From Novosphingobium sp. 9 (GTDB lineage Bacteria; Pseudomonadota; Alphaproteobacteria; Sphingomonadales; Sphingomonadaceae), in contig NZ_CP022707.1 in the NCBI RefSeq assembly GCF_025340265.1, positions 1,674,501-1,738,500 on the forward strand: a DNA stretch of 64,000 nt. The letters run 5' to 3'. Of this stretch, positions 8,375-16,669 are shown piece after piece. Under the pieces are notes generated by a model. That model had not been told where the DNA came from. It saw nothing but the letters and a program-made list of their open reading frames with translations, and ran no database searches. Both the position numbers and the translations under genes were made by a program. The stretch's first letter is position 1, and every line of letters begins with the position of its first letter.

Positions 8375-8845
8375 CTAGAACGGCAGGATGCTCTCCAACG
8401 TCTCCAGCGGCGGCGCCCCCGGAACCCGACCGCCGTGGCGCAGGGTGAAGACGTGCTCGACGATCATCGCCTGCTGCTCGATGCCGTAGCGCTCCAGCGT
8501 CCAGCCGGGCTTGATCGCGTAGTCGTAGCGGCTCCACGGCATGCGGCGCAGCAGGAGGTTGACGCCCTGCTGGTGCTGCCAGACGTGCACCAGTTCGTGG
8601 ATCAGCAAGGCCTGCAGGGATAGCCGCTGCGAGGCGAAGCAGTCGCACGCGAAGGGCGCGTTCGGGGCGATGTGGATGCAGCCGCGCGGGGTCATCACCA
8701 CGTTGCGCGGCTGGAGCGGCCACCAGCGCCTGCGCACGATCCGCGCCGCATCGAGGTCCAGCGCGCCGCGAAACACCGGCGCGGCGAGGGCGCGCTCGGC
8801 CTGCGTCAGCGGGCGGGGTGTGGAGGCGGGATCGGGGGATGACAT
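8375..8845 (-). CDS. Small HExxH-motif protein (metallopeptidase-like, function unknown)
   Basis: A protein of about 156 residues with no signal peptide. Its clearest feature is HELVHVWQHQQG, an HExxH zinc-binding motif of the kind found in zincin-type peptidases and in eCIS/VgrG-associated DUF4157-like proteins. Around it are RGCIHIAPNAPFACDCFA before and RYDYAIKPGWTLERYGIEQQA after, where a Glu in EQQAMIVEH could be a third ligand. The start is uncertain: an ATG at 8845 is used, and a GTG at 8863 in frame is the alternative; neither has a clear ribosome site. I recognise the motif but not a specific substrate or role. Confidence 0.7.
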   Translation of the reverse strand: MSSPDPASTPRPLTQAERALAAPVFRGALDLDAARIVRRRWWPLQPRNVVMTPRGCIHIAPNAPFACDCFASQRLSLQALLIHELVHVWQHQQGVNLLLRRMPWSRYDYAIKPGWTLERYGIEQQAMIVEHVFTLRHGGRVPGAPPLETLESILPF

Positions 8846-9037
8846 GACCGGGATCGCTATCACGTCGGTCAGGGGAAGGCCTGTTAAAATTGTAACCGCT
8901 CTCGTTATCGGCAGCGAGTATCACAAAACTGTCATGATACGTTGCCACGGGAGCCTGTCGCTCCCTTGCGGGCCGCGTGACAGCACGATGGTCCTGTGCT
9001 TGCTGTCACCCGGTCCGAACAGAAAAGGCCTCATCGC

Positions 9038-10270
9038 TTGAACCGATTTCCGCTCCGCTCGCTTCCGCTGCTCGCCCTCGGGCTGCTGGGAACGGTTTCG
9101 TCGCCCTCGATGGCTGCGCCTGCAAAGGCGAGTGCGGCGCCTGCGCTGACCGTCGATCATGTCGTGCTGGTCCAGCGCCATGGCGTGCGGCCGCCGACGA
9201 AGAACCCGGCGCTGCCCGAAGGCATGGCCGCGCAGGACTGGCCCTCGTGGCCGGTCGCGTTCGGCTGGCTGACGCCGCACGGCACCGATGCCATCGCGCG
9301 GCTGGGCGCCAGCGACGGCAAGGCCTTGCGCGCCGCCGGTCTGCTGCCTGCCTCGGGCTGCCCGAAGCCGGGAACCGTGCGCACGGTGGCTGACAGCGAC
9401 CAGCGGACTATCGCCACGGCGGCGGCGTGGCTGGGGGCCGTGGCGCCGGGCTGCAAGCTGCCGAGCGATCACAAGCCGCAGGACGTCACCGATCCGCGCT
9501 TCTCGCCCATCGGCAACGGCGCGACGTTCGATGTGGCGCGCAGCGATGCGGCGCTGAAGACGGCGCTGGGTTCTGGCGGCGTGGCGGCTCTGGAGGCGCG
9601 CTATGCCCCGCTGCTGGCCCGCGTCGATGCGATCCTGTGCGGGCCCGACGGCGGTGACGCTTGCGGAGTTCGTCAGAAGCCGACCGGCGTGAAGTGGACC
9701 ACGCCGACCTCGAAGCCCAAGCTGACCGGCGCGCTCGACTATGCCTCGACCATGGGGCAGGCGCTGCTGCTGGAATATGCCGATGGCAAGCCGATGGCCG
9801 ATGTGGGCTGGGGCCGCGCGACGGCGCAGGACGTGACCGACCTCTCGGCGTTCCATGCGCTGGAATATTCGCTGATGGCGCGGCTGCGTCCGGTGGCGCA
9901 GGCGAGCTTCTCCGGCCTCGCGCCGATCGTGATGGAAGGGCTCACCGGTCCTGCGAAGATCACCTTCATTTCCGGTCATGACGGCAATGTCGGCAATCTG
10001 GGCGGGCTGCTGGGCGTTCACTGGAAAGTGCCGGGCGTGGCCACCGACGATCCGGTTCCGGGCGGGGCGATCGTGATCGAGAGCCTGCACGATGCCAGCG
10101 GTGCGCAGTTCATCCGCCTGTCCTACCGCGCGCAATCGCTGGAGCAAATTCGCAATCCGCGCGCGCCGGGGCGGCTCTATCACCCCGCGCTGGTCCCTGC
10201 CTCGTGCAAGGTGCCCAGCCATCCGGGACTGTGTACGCCCGAACAGTTCGCGGCGCTGCTGAAGAGCTGA
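9038..10270 (+). CDS. Histidine acid phosphatase (glucose-1-phosphatase/phytase-like), secreted
   Basis: Periplasmic or secreted phosphomonoesterase of the branch-2 histidine phosphatase family. The catalytic motif RHGVRPP is near residue 47, with the active-site His forming a phospho-enzyme, and the proton-donor HD is in ISGHDGNVGNLG near residue 314. The segment DSDQRT, with the second conserved Arg, is also present. A signal peptide (hydrophobic LPLLALGLLGTVS, then SPSMAAPA) fits a TTG start at 9038, with AAAGG upstream; an in-frame GTG at 8996 would add 14 residues. AppA/Agp relatives release phosphate from phytate or glucose-1-phosphate; the substrate here is not known. It stands alone between opposing genes. 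Confidence 0.85.
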   Translation: MNRFPLRSLPLLALGLLGTVSSPSMAAPAKASAAPALTVDHVVLVQRHGVRPPTKNPALPEGMAAQDWPSWPVAFGWLTPHGTDAIARLGASDGKALRAAGLLPASGCPKPGTVRTVADSDQRTIATAAAWLGAVAPGCKLPSDHKPQDVTDPRFSPIGNGATFDVARSDAALKTALGSGGVAALEARYAPLLARVDAILCGPDGGDACGVRQKPTGVKWTTPTSKPKLTGALDYASTMGQALLLEYADGKPMADVGWGRATAQDVTDLSAFHALEYSLMARLRPVAQASFSGLAPIVMEGLTGPAKITFISGHDGNVGNLGGLLGVHWKVPGVATDDPVPGGAIVIESLHDASGAQFIRLSYRAQSLEQIRNPRAPGRLYHPALVPASCKVPSHPGLCTPEQFAALLKS

Positions 10271-10282
10271 CGTTAGGTATGA

Positions 10283-10315
10283 GAAAGGCCGGAAGCATTG
10301 CGCTTCCGGCCTTTC
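10283..10315. terminator. Bidirectional terminator
   Basis: A perfect 14-bp stem GAAAGGCCGGAAGC / GCTTCCGGCCTTTC with a 5-base loop lies between the convergent phosphatase and PCuAC genes, 12 bases after one stop and 19 from the other. Confidence 0.75.
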
Positions 10316-10334
10316 GCCTGTCAGTGATTGCTTG

Positions 10335-10931
10335 TCAGTGATGCATCCCATTCATGTCACCGGGGCCGCCCATGCCGGTTGCCTCGGCCATGCCTGGATC
10401 CATGCCGGAGCCCATCGCCTGAACGCGCAGCGGCATCGAGAGCTTGTCGCCGTCCGAGAAGGTCAGCGTCATCTCGACGCTGGTGCCTGCCTTGGTGTCT
10501 TTCGGCAGGCCGAAGACCATGACGTGCATCTTGCCCGGCGCGAAGCTGACTTCGGCGCCGGGATCGAGCTTCACCTCGTCCAGCATCTTCATCGTGCCGC
10601 CGTCGGTCGTGTGCATCATCGCCTGACTGGCGCCATCGATGTGGACGCTCACCAGTTCTGCCGTCTTCGTCCCGCCGTTGCGCACGGTGAAGTAGGCGGC
10701 AGCCGGATTGCCTGCGACAGGTGCGAGTATCAGCCTGCCGTTGCGGGCGGAAATGCCGGGCTTTGCGTCAGGCCCCGGCACAGCGACCGGATTACCCGAG
10801 GCGCTGTCATGCGCGGCTGCGCTGTCTTCCACCGTGGGTGTATTGGCCTTTTCGCAGCCCGAAAGCGCAAGGCAGGCCAGCGCGGTGCCCGCAACCAGCG
10901 CGGCAGCGCGAATGTGATGGCGCATGTTCAT
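10335..10931 (-). CDS. PCuAC-family copper chaperone lipoprotein
   Basis: Periplasmic copper-binding protein of the PCuA(C)/DUF461 family, 198 residues, which loads copper onto cytochrome oxidase. A signal sequence ends in the lipobox LSGC. The copper site is visible as the MMHTTDGGTMKM segment followed about 20 residues later by GKMHVMVFGL, matching the HxnM-xn-HxM pattern. The tail is rich in Met, Gly and His (MGSGMDPGMAEATGMGG, ending NGMHH) and may bind extra copper. The ATG at 10931 has GGGAGGAG upstream; the longer frame to 11057 has no such site. Its start faces the dnaK promoter region. Confidence 0.85.
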   Translation of the reverse strand: MNMRHHIRAAALVAGTALACLALSGCEKANTPTVEDSAAAHDSASGNPVAVPGPDAKPGISARNGRLILAPVAGNPAAAYFTVRNGGTKTAELVSVHIDGASQAMMHTTDGGTMKMLDEVKLDPGAEVSFAPGKMHVMVFGLPKDTKAGTSVEMTLTFSDGDKLSMPLRVQAMGSGMDPGMAEATGMGGPGDMNGMHH

Positions 10932-10992
10932 GGGTTTGGGCTCCTCCCGCCAGAGTGTTTCAAATAGAGCGCGGTAATGCCAGCGCATCGGG

Positions 10993-11020
10993 CTTGTTCC
11001 AACAAAAACCGCACCTATAT
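10993..11020 (+). promoter_or_regulatory. Predicted RpoH (sigma-32-type) heat-shock promoter of dnaK
   Basis: CTTG at 10993-10996 and CCTATAT at 11014-11020 are separated by 17 bases. This fits the alphaproteobacterial heat-shock consensus CTTG-N17/18-CYTATNT. It would give a leader of about 95 bases before dnaK. No CIRCE element accompanies it, so control by RpoH alone is inferred. Confidence 0.65.
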
Positions 11021-11124
11021 GCCGGTTCGACGACTTGAACGTCACCGAGCCGCGCAACGCGTCTTGCCGCTTTTGCGGGAGGCGATCCGGGCGGTGTCAC
11101 CCACTGACGTGAGGAATGGGGATA

Positions 11125-13035
11125 ATGGCAAAAGTAATTGGTATCGACCTTGGCACCACCAACAGCTGCATCGCCGTCATGGACGGCGGCAAGCCCAAGG
11201 TTATCGAAAATGCAGAAGGCGCCCGCACGACGCCCTCGATCGTCGCTTTCACCAAGGATGGTGAGCGCCTGATCGGGCAGCCGGCAAAGCGCCAGGCCGT
11301 GACGAACGGCGACAACACGATTTTCGCGGTGAAGCGCCTGATCGGCCGCCGCTTCGACGACCCGGTGACCAAGAAGGACACCGAGCTGGTTCCCTACACC
11401 ATCACCCGTGGCAAGAACGGCGATGCGTGGGTGCAGGCCGGCGGCGAAGACTACAGCCCGTCGCAGGTTTCGGCCTTCATCCTTCAGAAGATGAAGGAAA
11501 CCGCCGAATCGTACCTCGGTGAAACGGTTACGCAGGCGGTCATCACTGTTCCCGCGTACTTCAACGACGCCCAGCGTCAGGCGACCAAGGACGCAGGCCA
11601 GATCGCCGGCCTCGAAGTCCTGCGCATCATCAACGAGCCGACCGCGGCTGCGCTGGCCTATGGCCTCGACAAGCAGGACGGCAAGACCATCGCGGTCTAC
11701 GACCTTGGTGGCGGCACTTTCGACGTCTCGATCCTCGAGATCGGCGACGGCGTGTTCGAGGTGAAGTCGACCAACGGCGACACGTTCCTGGGCGGTGAAG
11801 ACTTCGACACCAAGCTGGTCGAGTGGCTGGCCGACAAGTTCAAGGCCAAGGAAGGCCTGGACTTGAAGACCGACAAGCTCGCGCTGCAGCGTCTGAAGGA
11901 AGCTGCCGAGAAGGCCAAGATCGAGCTGTCGAGCACCGCTTCGACCGAGATCAACCTGCCCTTCATCACCGCGCGCATGGAAGGCGGCGCCACCACCCCG
12001 CTGCACCTCGTCGAGACGGTGACGCGTTCGGACCTCGAAAAGATGGTTGCCGACCTCATCAAGCGCACCATCGATCCGTGCAAGAAGGCGCTGGCCGATG
12101 CCGGTATCTCGGCTTCGGAGATCGACGAAGTCGTGCTCGTGGGCGGCATGACCCGCATGCCCAAGGTGCGCGACGTCGTGAAGGAGTTCTTCGGCAAGGA
12201 ACCGCACACCGGCGTGAACCCGGACGAAGTCGTCGCCATGGGCGCGGCGATCCAAGCCGGCGTGCTGCAGGGTGACGTCAAGGACGTGCTGCTGCTCGAC
12301 GTGACCCCGCTGTCGCTGGGCATCGAGACTCTCGGTGGCATCATGACCAAGATGATCGACCGCAACACGACGATCCCGACCAAGAAGAGCCAGGTCTACT
12401 CGACCGCCGAGGACAACCAGCAGGCGGTGACGATCCGCGTGTTCCAGGGCGAGCGCGAGATGGCGCAGGACAACAAGCTGCTCGGCCAGTTCGACCTCGT
12501 CGGCATTCCCTCGGCCCGTCGCGGCGTGCCGCAGATCGAAGTGACCTTCGACATCGACGCCAACGGCCTCGTGAACGTGTCCGCCAAGGACAAGGGCACC
12601 GGCAAGGAACAGCAGATCCGCATCCAGGCCTCGGGTGGTCTTTCGGACTCCGACATCGACCAGATGGTCAAGGATGCCGAGAAGTTCGCCGAAGAGGACA
12701 AGAAGCGTCGCGAATCGGCAGAAGCCCGCAACCAGGCTGACAGCCTCGTCCACGCGACCGAGCAGCAGCTGGCCGAGAACGGCGACAAGGTTGATGCTTC
12801 GCTCAAGGGTGAAGTAGAGGCCGCGATTGCCGCGACCAAGACCGCGCTCGAAGGCGACGATGCTGCCGAGATCAATGCCAAGGCCCAGGCGCTCACCGAA
12901 GTTGCCATGAAGATGGGTCAGGCGATCTACGAGAAGGAGCAGGCTTCGGCTGCGGCTCCGGGTGCCGACGCGCCCAAGGCCGACGACGATGTGGTCGATG
13001 CCGAGTTCTCGGAAGTCGACGAAACCAAGGGCTGA
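11125..13035 (+). CDS. dnaK: Chaperone protein DnaK (Hsp70)
   Basis: ATP-dependent Hsp70 chaperone, 636 residues. The N-terminal ATPase domain shows [10 protein letters not shown], the GGEDFD loop and [32 protein letters not shown] marks the linker and start of the substrate-binding domain; the C-terminal lid ends in the acidic [23 protein letters not shown] at 11125 is chosen as the start, with AGGAATGGGG just before it; an in-frame ATG three codons upstream is less likely. It works with DnaJ, 84 bases downstream, and GrpE. A predicted heat-shock promoter lies about 105 bases upstream. Confidence 0.98.
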   Translation: MAKVIGIDLGTTNSCIAVMDGGKPKVIENAEGARTTPSIVAFTKDGERLIGQPAKRQAVTNGDNTIFAVKRLIGRRFDDPVTKKDTELVPYTITRGKNGDAWVQAGGEDYSPSQVSAFILQKMKETAESYLGETVTQAVITVPAYFNDAQRQATKDAGQIAGLEVLRIINEPTAAALAYGLDKQDGKTIAVYDLGGGTFDVSILEIGDGVFEVKSTNGDTFLGGEDFDTKLVEWLADKFKAKEGLDLKTDKLALQRLKEAAEKAKIELSSTASTEINLPFITARMEGGATTPLHLVETVTRSDLEKMVADLIKRTIDPCKKALADAGISASEIDEVVLVGGMTRMPKVRDVVKEFFGKEPHTGVNPDEVVAMGAAIQAGVLQGDVKDVLLLDVTPLSLGIETLGGIMTKMIDRNTTIPTKKSQVYSTAEDNQQAVTIRVFQGEREMAQDNKLLGQFDLVGIPSARRGVPQIEVTFDIDANGLVNVSAKDKGTGKEQQIRIQASGGLSDSDIDQMVKDAEKFAEEDKKRRESAEARNQADSLVHATEQQLAENGDKVDASLKGEVEAAIAATKTALEGDDAAEINAKAQALTEVAMKMGQAIYEKEQASAAAPGADAPKADDDVVDAEFSEVDETKG

Positions 13036-13060
13036 TCCAGAGTCCTGATGAAAACCACGG

Positions 13061-13092
13061 GCGCCACCGGTGCAATTCGCATCGGTGGCGCT
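13061..13092 (+). promoter_or_regulatory. Stem-loop between dnaK and dnaJ
   Basis: GCGCCACCG-GTGC pairs with GCA-CGGTGGCGC around a short loop. There is no T-run, so it is more likely an attenuating or mRNA-stabilising hairpin that sets the dnaK:dnaJ ratio than a true terminator. This role is inferred. Confidence 0.5.
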
Positions 13093-13119
13093 TAGGTTAT
13101 TCCCCAGGGGATAAACGAC

Positions 13120-14259
13120 GTGTCAGCAACCGAAATAGACTATTACGAACTGCTCGAGGTGGAGCGGACCGCCGACGACAAGATCATCAAGTCGTCGTAC
13201 CGCAAGCTCGCCATGCGCTGGCACCCGGACAAGAATCCGGGCGATGCCGCCGCCGAGGCGAAGTTCAAGCAGATTTCCGAGGCTTACGATTGCCTCAAGG
13301 ACCCGCAAAAGCGCGCGGCCTATGATCGTTATGGTCATGCCGCATTCCAGCAGGGCATGGGTGGCGGTGGCCCCGGCGGTATGGGCGGCGGCGCCGACTT
13401 CGGCGATATCGGCGACATCTTCGAATCGATCTTCGGCAGCGCCTTTGGCGGCGGTGGCGGAGGCGGACGCCAGCAGGCGCGTCGCGGTGCGGACCTTCGC
13501 TACGATATGGAAATCAGCCTGGAAGAAGCCTTCCACGGCAAGGACACCCAGATCGAGATCGAAGTCTCGCAATCGTGCGAGCCCTGCCACGGTTCGGGCG
13601 CCGAGCCCGGCACCGGCAAGCGCACCTGCAACATGTGCGGCGGCCACGGAAAGGTCCGTGCGCAGCAGGGCTTCTTCGTGGTGGAGCGGGCCTGCCCGAC
13701 CTGCCATGGCCGGGGCGAAGTGATCGAGAAGCCGTGCCGCGCCTGCGGTGGCGAAGGCCGGGTCGATCGTCCGCAGAAGCTGGACGTGACGATCCCGCCG
13801 GGCGTCGATTCGGGCACCCGCATCCGCCTTTCGGGCAAGGGTGAGGCCGGACCGTTCGGCGCGCCTCCGGGCGATCTCTATATCTTCCTGCATGTGAAGC
13901 GCCACAAGGTGTTCGAGCGCGAGAGCACCACGCTTTCGACGCGCGTGCCGATCACCTTCACCACGGCGGCGCTGGGCGGTGCGGTGGAGATTCCCGGCAT
14001 TGATGGCGACCGCATCACGCTCGACATTCCGGCGGGCATCCAGTCGGGCAAGCAGCTGCGCAAGCGCGGTGCGGGCATGCCCGTGCTGCAGGGCCGTGGC
14101 CGCGGCGACATGGTGATCGAGATCGCGGTGGAAACGCCCACGCGCCTTTCCGCGCGCCAGAAGGAACTGATCCGCGAACTCCAGTCGACCGAAACCGGCG
14201 ACGAATGCCCCAGTCCAAGGGCTTCTTCGACCGGATCAAGGACGCCTGGAACGACCTGA
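13120..14259 (+). CDS. dnaJ: Chaperone protein DnaJ (C-terminal end frameshifted)
   Basis: Hsp40 co-chaperone that stimulates DnaK ATPase. It has a J-domain with HPD (RWHPDKNPGD, about residue 34), a Gly-rich linker (about 80-120), four zinc-finger CxxCxGxG repeats (CEPCHGSG, CNMCGGHG, CPTCHGRG, CRACGGEG) and the C-terminal substrate domain. The GTG start at 13120 has AGGGG upstream. The last residues, after GDECP, are out of frame: reading on in the -1 frame gives QSKGFFDRIKDAWNDLTE and a TAA at 14265-14267, the expected DnaJ ending. A base is probably missing in the C run at 14208-14211. Confidence 0.96.
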   Translation: MSATEIDYYELLEVERTADDKIIKSSYRKLAMRWHPDKNPGDAAAEAKFKQISEAYDCLKDPQKRAAYDRYGHAAFQQGMGGGGPGGMGGGADFGDIGDIFESIFGSAFGGGGGGGRQQARRGADLRYDMEISLEEAFHGKDTQIEIEVSQSCEPCHGSGAEPGTGKRTCNMCGGHGKVRAQQGFFVVERACPTCHGRGEVIEKPCRACGGEGRVDRPQKLDVTIPPGVDSGTRIRLSGKGEAGPFGAPPGDLYIFLHVKRHKVFERESTTLSTRVPITFTTAALGGAVEIPGIDGDRITLDIPAGIQSGKQLRKRGAGMPVLQGRGRGDMVIEIAVETPTRLSARQKELIRELQSTETGDECPSPRASSTGSRTPGTT

Positions 14260-14271
14260 CCGAGTAACGGG

Positions 14272-16599
14272 TCAGGGCTTACTGTCAGACAGGCGTGCGC
14301 GGATGCTCTCGATCAGCGAGGGGTCCGCGCACAGCCGTCCGTCTTCCTCCTCCAGAATGGCCGCGAAGGCTTCGCGCTTGAACTTTGCCAGATCGGCGGG
14401 GGGCAGGGCGCTGTCGTCCTCCAGTGTCGAGGCGATCAGGTCGATGGTGCGCTCGGCGCCGTGGAGGCGGCCCCACAGGTAATCGTTCTCACGATAGGCG
14501 CGGCTGAAGAAGGCGCCGAAGCGATAGAACTCGGCACCGCGCAGCGGGCTCTCCCCATCTTCGGACATCAGGCTGCGGCAGTCCTCGGGTGAGATGCGAT
14601 CGACCTTGATCGGATCAAACTCGGTCAGTCCTTCCCCGCGCAGCAGTGGCAGCGTTACCGTGTCGTAAAACGGGAAGCCGAGGTAGGTCAGCAGCAGCTT
14701 GCGGCGCAGCGGTTGCGGCATGTCGGCCATGGCTTCGGCCAGCATCGTATCTACGCGCTCATCGGTGGCGATCAATTCGCGCGCGGCAGCGATGGCATCG
14801 AGCACCGCGCCGGGTTCCGCGAAAACGTGGCCAGCCGTCTCGCACAGGTCTTGACCCAGCACCGAGAGGCGCTCCTTCTCCTGATAGATCGCGAGGGCCT
14901 GATAGATCAGCGTGCGCGCGGTTTCGCGCTCGGCCTCGCTCACCGTTTCGTCGAAGTCCCAGTCCTGCGCCAGCCGCCGGGCGAGCAGGCGCAGGCGGCG
15001 GATGCGATAGGGCAGGTCGTGCGCCCGCAGGAATGCGGCCATCTCCGGCGTCCCCTTGCCGCGCAGCGCTTCGCTGTGATCGAGGCCGCTGGCTTTCAGA
15101 TGCACCATCAGATGATCGGCGATCACGATCGCGCCGGGGTTGTTCTCGCGAGGGAGCAGCCGCTCGATCAGCTGGCCCAGTTGCGCGACGACCGAGGCGA
15201 ACTTGAGCTGGGCATAGCCGTGCCAGGCATAGCCTGCCTGTTCCATCGCCCGGCCGTGCGCCTTCTCGCGCCAGGCGGCGATGCGGCGCGGGGTGGGGCG
15301 GTCGAGGAACAGCGTGTTGCCGAACAGCCGCGCGACGGTGTCTTCCACTTCGGGGCGCAGCGCCTGCACGATGCGCTGCAACTGCGCCTGCTCGCGCGAG
15401 GTGCGCTCGATGGCATCGAGGTTGTCACGGATCGGCTGCTCGCGCGGGATCGAGGAGAGCGCGCCGAAGATCACCTGAAAGAAGCCGGGCAGTTCCTCGC
15501 TGTCCTCGATCAGCGCGCTGTGCCGTTCGGGCAGCGGGTCGATATAGACGACGCGGCGGTCCACCTCGCGCGCGGCGGGGCGGTTGCGCAGCGCCTTCAG
15601 AGCCTCGGCGAAAGGAGCGTTGACCAGCACCGAGCCGTCGATCAGCGCCACCCGGTCTAGATCGCCCGCGCGCGCATGCTCGGGCAGGATGCGGCGCAGG
15701 AAGGCCTCGCGCTCGGGCCAGTCAAGTTCGTGCTCTTTTGCAAAGCTGTCCATCTCGGCCAGCGACAGCGGCGGGAAGGCCCCCGGAAACGCCGATGTGG
15801 CGCGCGCGGCAAAGATCAGTTCGACGATCGGGGCAAGGCTTGCCGTCTCGCCCGCCGCCGCGCCGCGCCTGCCGACATGGAACTCGATGCCGACGCGGTG
15901 CTCGCTCTCGCGCACGAGGCGGGGCGAATTGAGGCGCAGCGTTTCGAGATGGCCGTTGAAATCGGTGGCGGTCACGAACAGGTCCAGCGGATGACGCTCG
16001 GGCAGCAGCGGCGGGCCGATCGGCCCTTCGGCCATCCCCTGAAGCGCGCGCAGCATGAGGCCTGAAAAGCGCGTCCCCCCGAACGGCGGCTCGAACCAGC
16101 GCGAGCGTACGAGGCGGGAAAGCTTCTGGCGCACTTCGGTGCGCGTTTCGGGGGCGACCGTCTCGCTCACCGCATTGCCGGGGCGGCGCAGCAGATATTC
16201 GATCAGCGGGCGCGCCCAGAACTTGGCAAGGTCCGAGCCGGGCTTGGCCGCAGGGTCCAGCAGTTCGTCGACATCGGCTCCTTCGAGCCACAGCGCGGTC
16301 AGCGGATCGAGCGACTGGCCGGTGTGGATCGCCTGCGCCAGCAGCACCGAGTTCACCCCGCCCGCGCTGGCGCCGGTCACGATATCGGCCATCACCTTGA
16401 GGCGCAGGCCACGCTCGCTCACGGCAGCCAGCAGGCGGTGATAGACCCCGGCGACACCGGCCTCCGGTTCCTCGCCCGACCAGTGCGTCTGGCTGGCGCG
16501 CAGGGCGTGCCACAGTTCCTTGGTCACGCCGTGCATGTAGACGGCCAGGCTGACGCCGCCGTAGCAAACCAGAGCTATTCGCAGTTCTTTCTGCCGCAT
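14272..16599 (-). CDS. Patatin-like phospholipase-related protein, large
   Basis: A long (about 775 residues) protein with an N-terminal patatin-like lipase domain. The oxyanion-type glycine segment is in CYGGVSLAVYMHG, the nucleophile Ser in VTGASAGGVNS (GxSxG), and the catalytic Asp in LIDGSVLVNAPFAEA (D-G-S). Patatin domains hydrolyse acyl esters of membrane lipids. The long C-terminal part has no domain I can name; it is helical and charged. No signal peptide is evident. The ATG at 16599 is used; upstream codons are not family-like. It belongs to the long patatin-like protein group seen in actinobacteria and alphaproteobacteria, with unknown physiological role. It converges on dnaJ and is divergent from radA. 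Confidence 0.82.
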   Translation of the reverse strand: MRQKELRIALVCYGGVSLAVYMHGVTKELWHALRASQTHWSGEEPEAGVAGVYHRLLAAVSERGLRLKVMADIVTGASAGGVNSVLLAQAIHTGQSLDPLTALWLEGADVDELLDPAAKPGSDLAKFWARPLIEYLLRRPGNAVSETVAPETRTEVRQKLSRLVRSRWFEPPFGGTRFSGLMLRALQGMAEGPIGPPLLPERHPLDLFVTATDFNGHLETLRLNSPRLVRESEHRVGIEFHVGRRGAAAGETASLAPIVELIFAARATSAFPGAFPPLSLAEMDSFAKEHELDWPEREAFLRRILPEHARAGDLDRVALIDGSVLVNAPFAEALKALRNRPAAREVDRRVVYIDPLPERHSALIEDSEELPGFFQVIFGALSSIPREQPIRDNLDAIERTSREQAQLQRIVQALRPEVEDTVARLFGNTLFLDRPTPRRIAAWREKAHGRAMEQAGYAWHGYAQLKFASVVAQLGQLIERLLPRENNPGAIVIADHLMVHLKASGLDHSEALRGKGTPEMAAFLRAHDLPYRIRRLRLLARRLAQDWDFDETVSEAERETARTLIYQALAIYQEKERLSVLGQDLCETAGHVFAEPGAVLDAIAAARELIATDERVDTMLAEAMADMPQPLRRKLLLTYLGFPFYDTVTLPLLRGEGLTEFDPIKVDRISPEDCRSLMSEDGESPLRGAEFYRFGAFFSRAYRENDYLWGRLHGAERTIDLIASTLEDDSALPPADLAKFKREAFAAILEEEDGRLCADPSLIESIRARLSDSKP

Positions 16600-16669
16600 A
16601 ATCCAAGCATGGGGATCATACGGGGAAAAGGCAATTGCGTTCCGCATCTGTTCCGGTTACGCCCGCCGC

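Noticed and set aside
10960..12753. Long open frames antisense to dnaK and dnaJ, and other long antisense frames (such as 19695-22394 or 16616-18616)
   Set aside because: They mirror the codon pattern of strongly conserved genes on the other strand and show no family features of their own.
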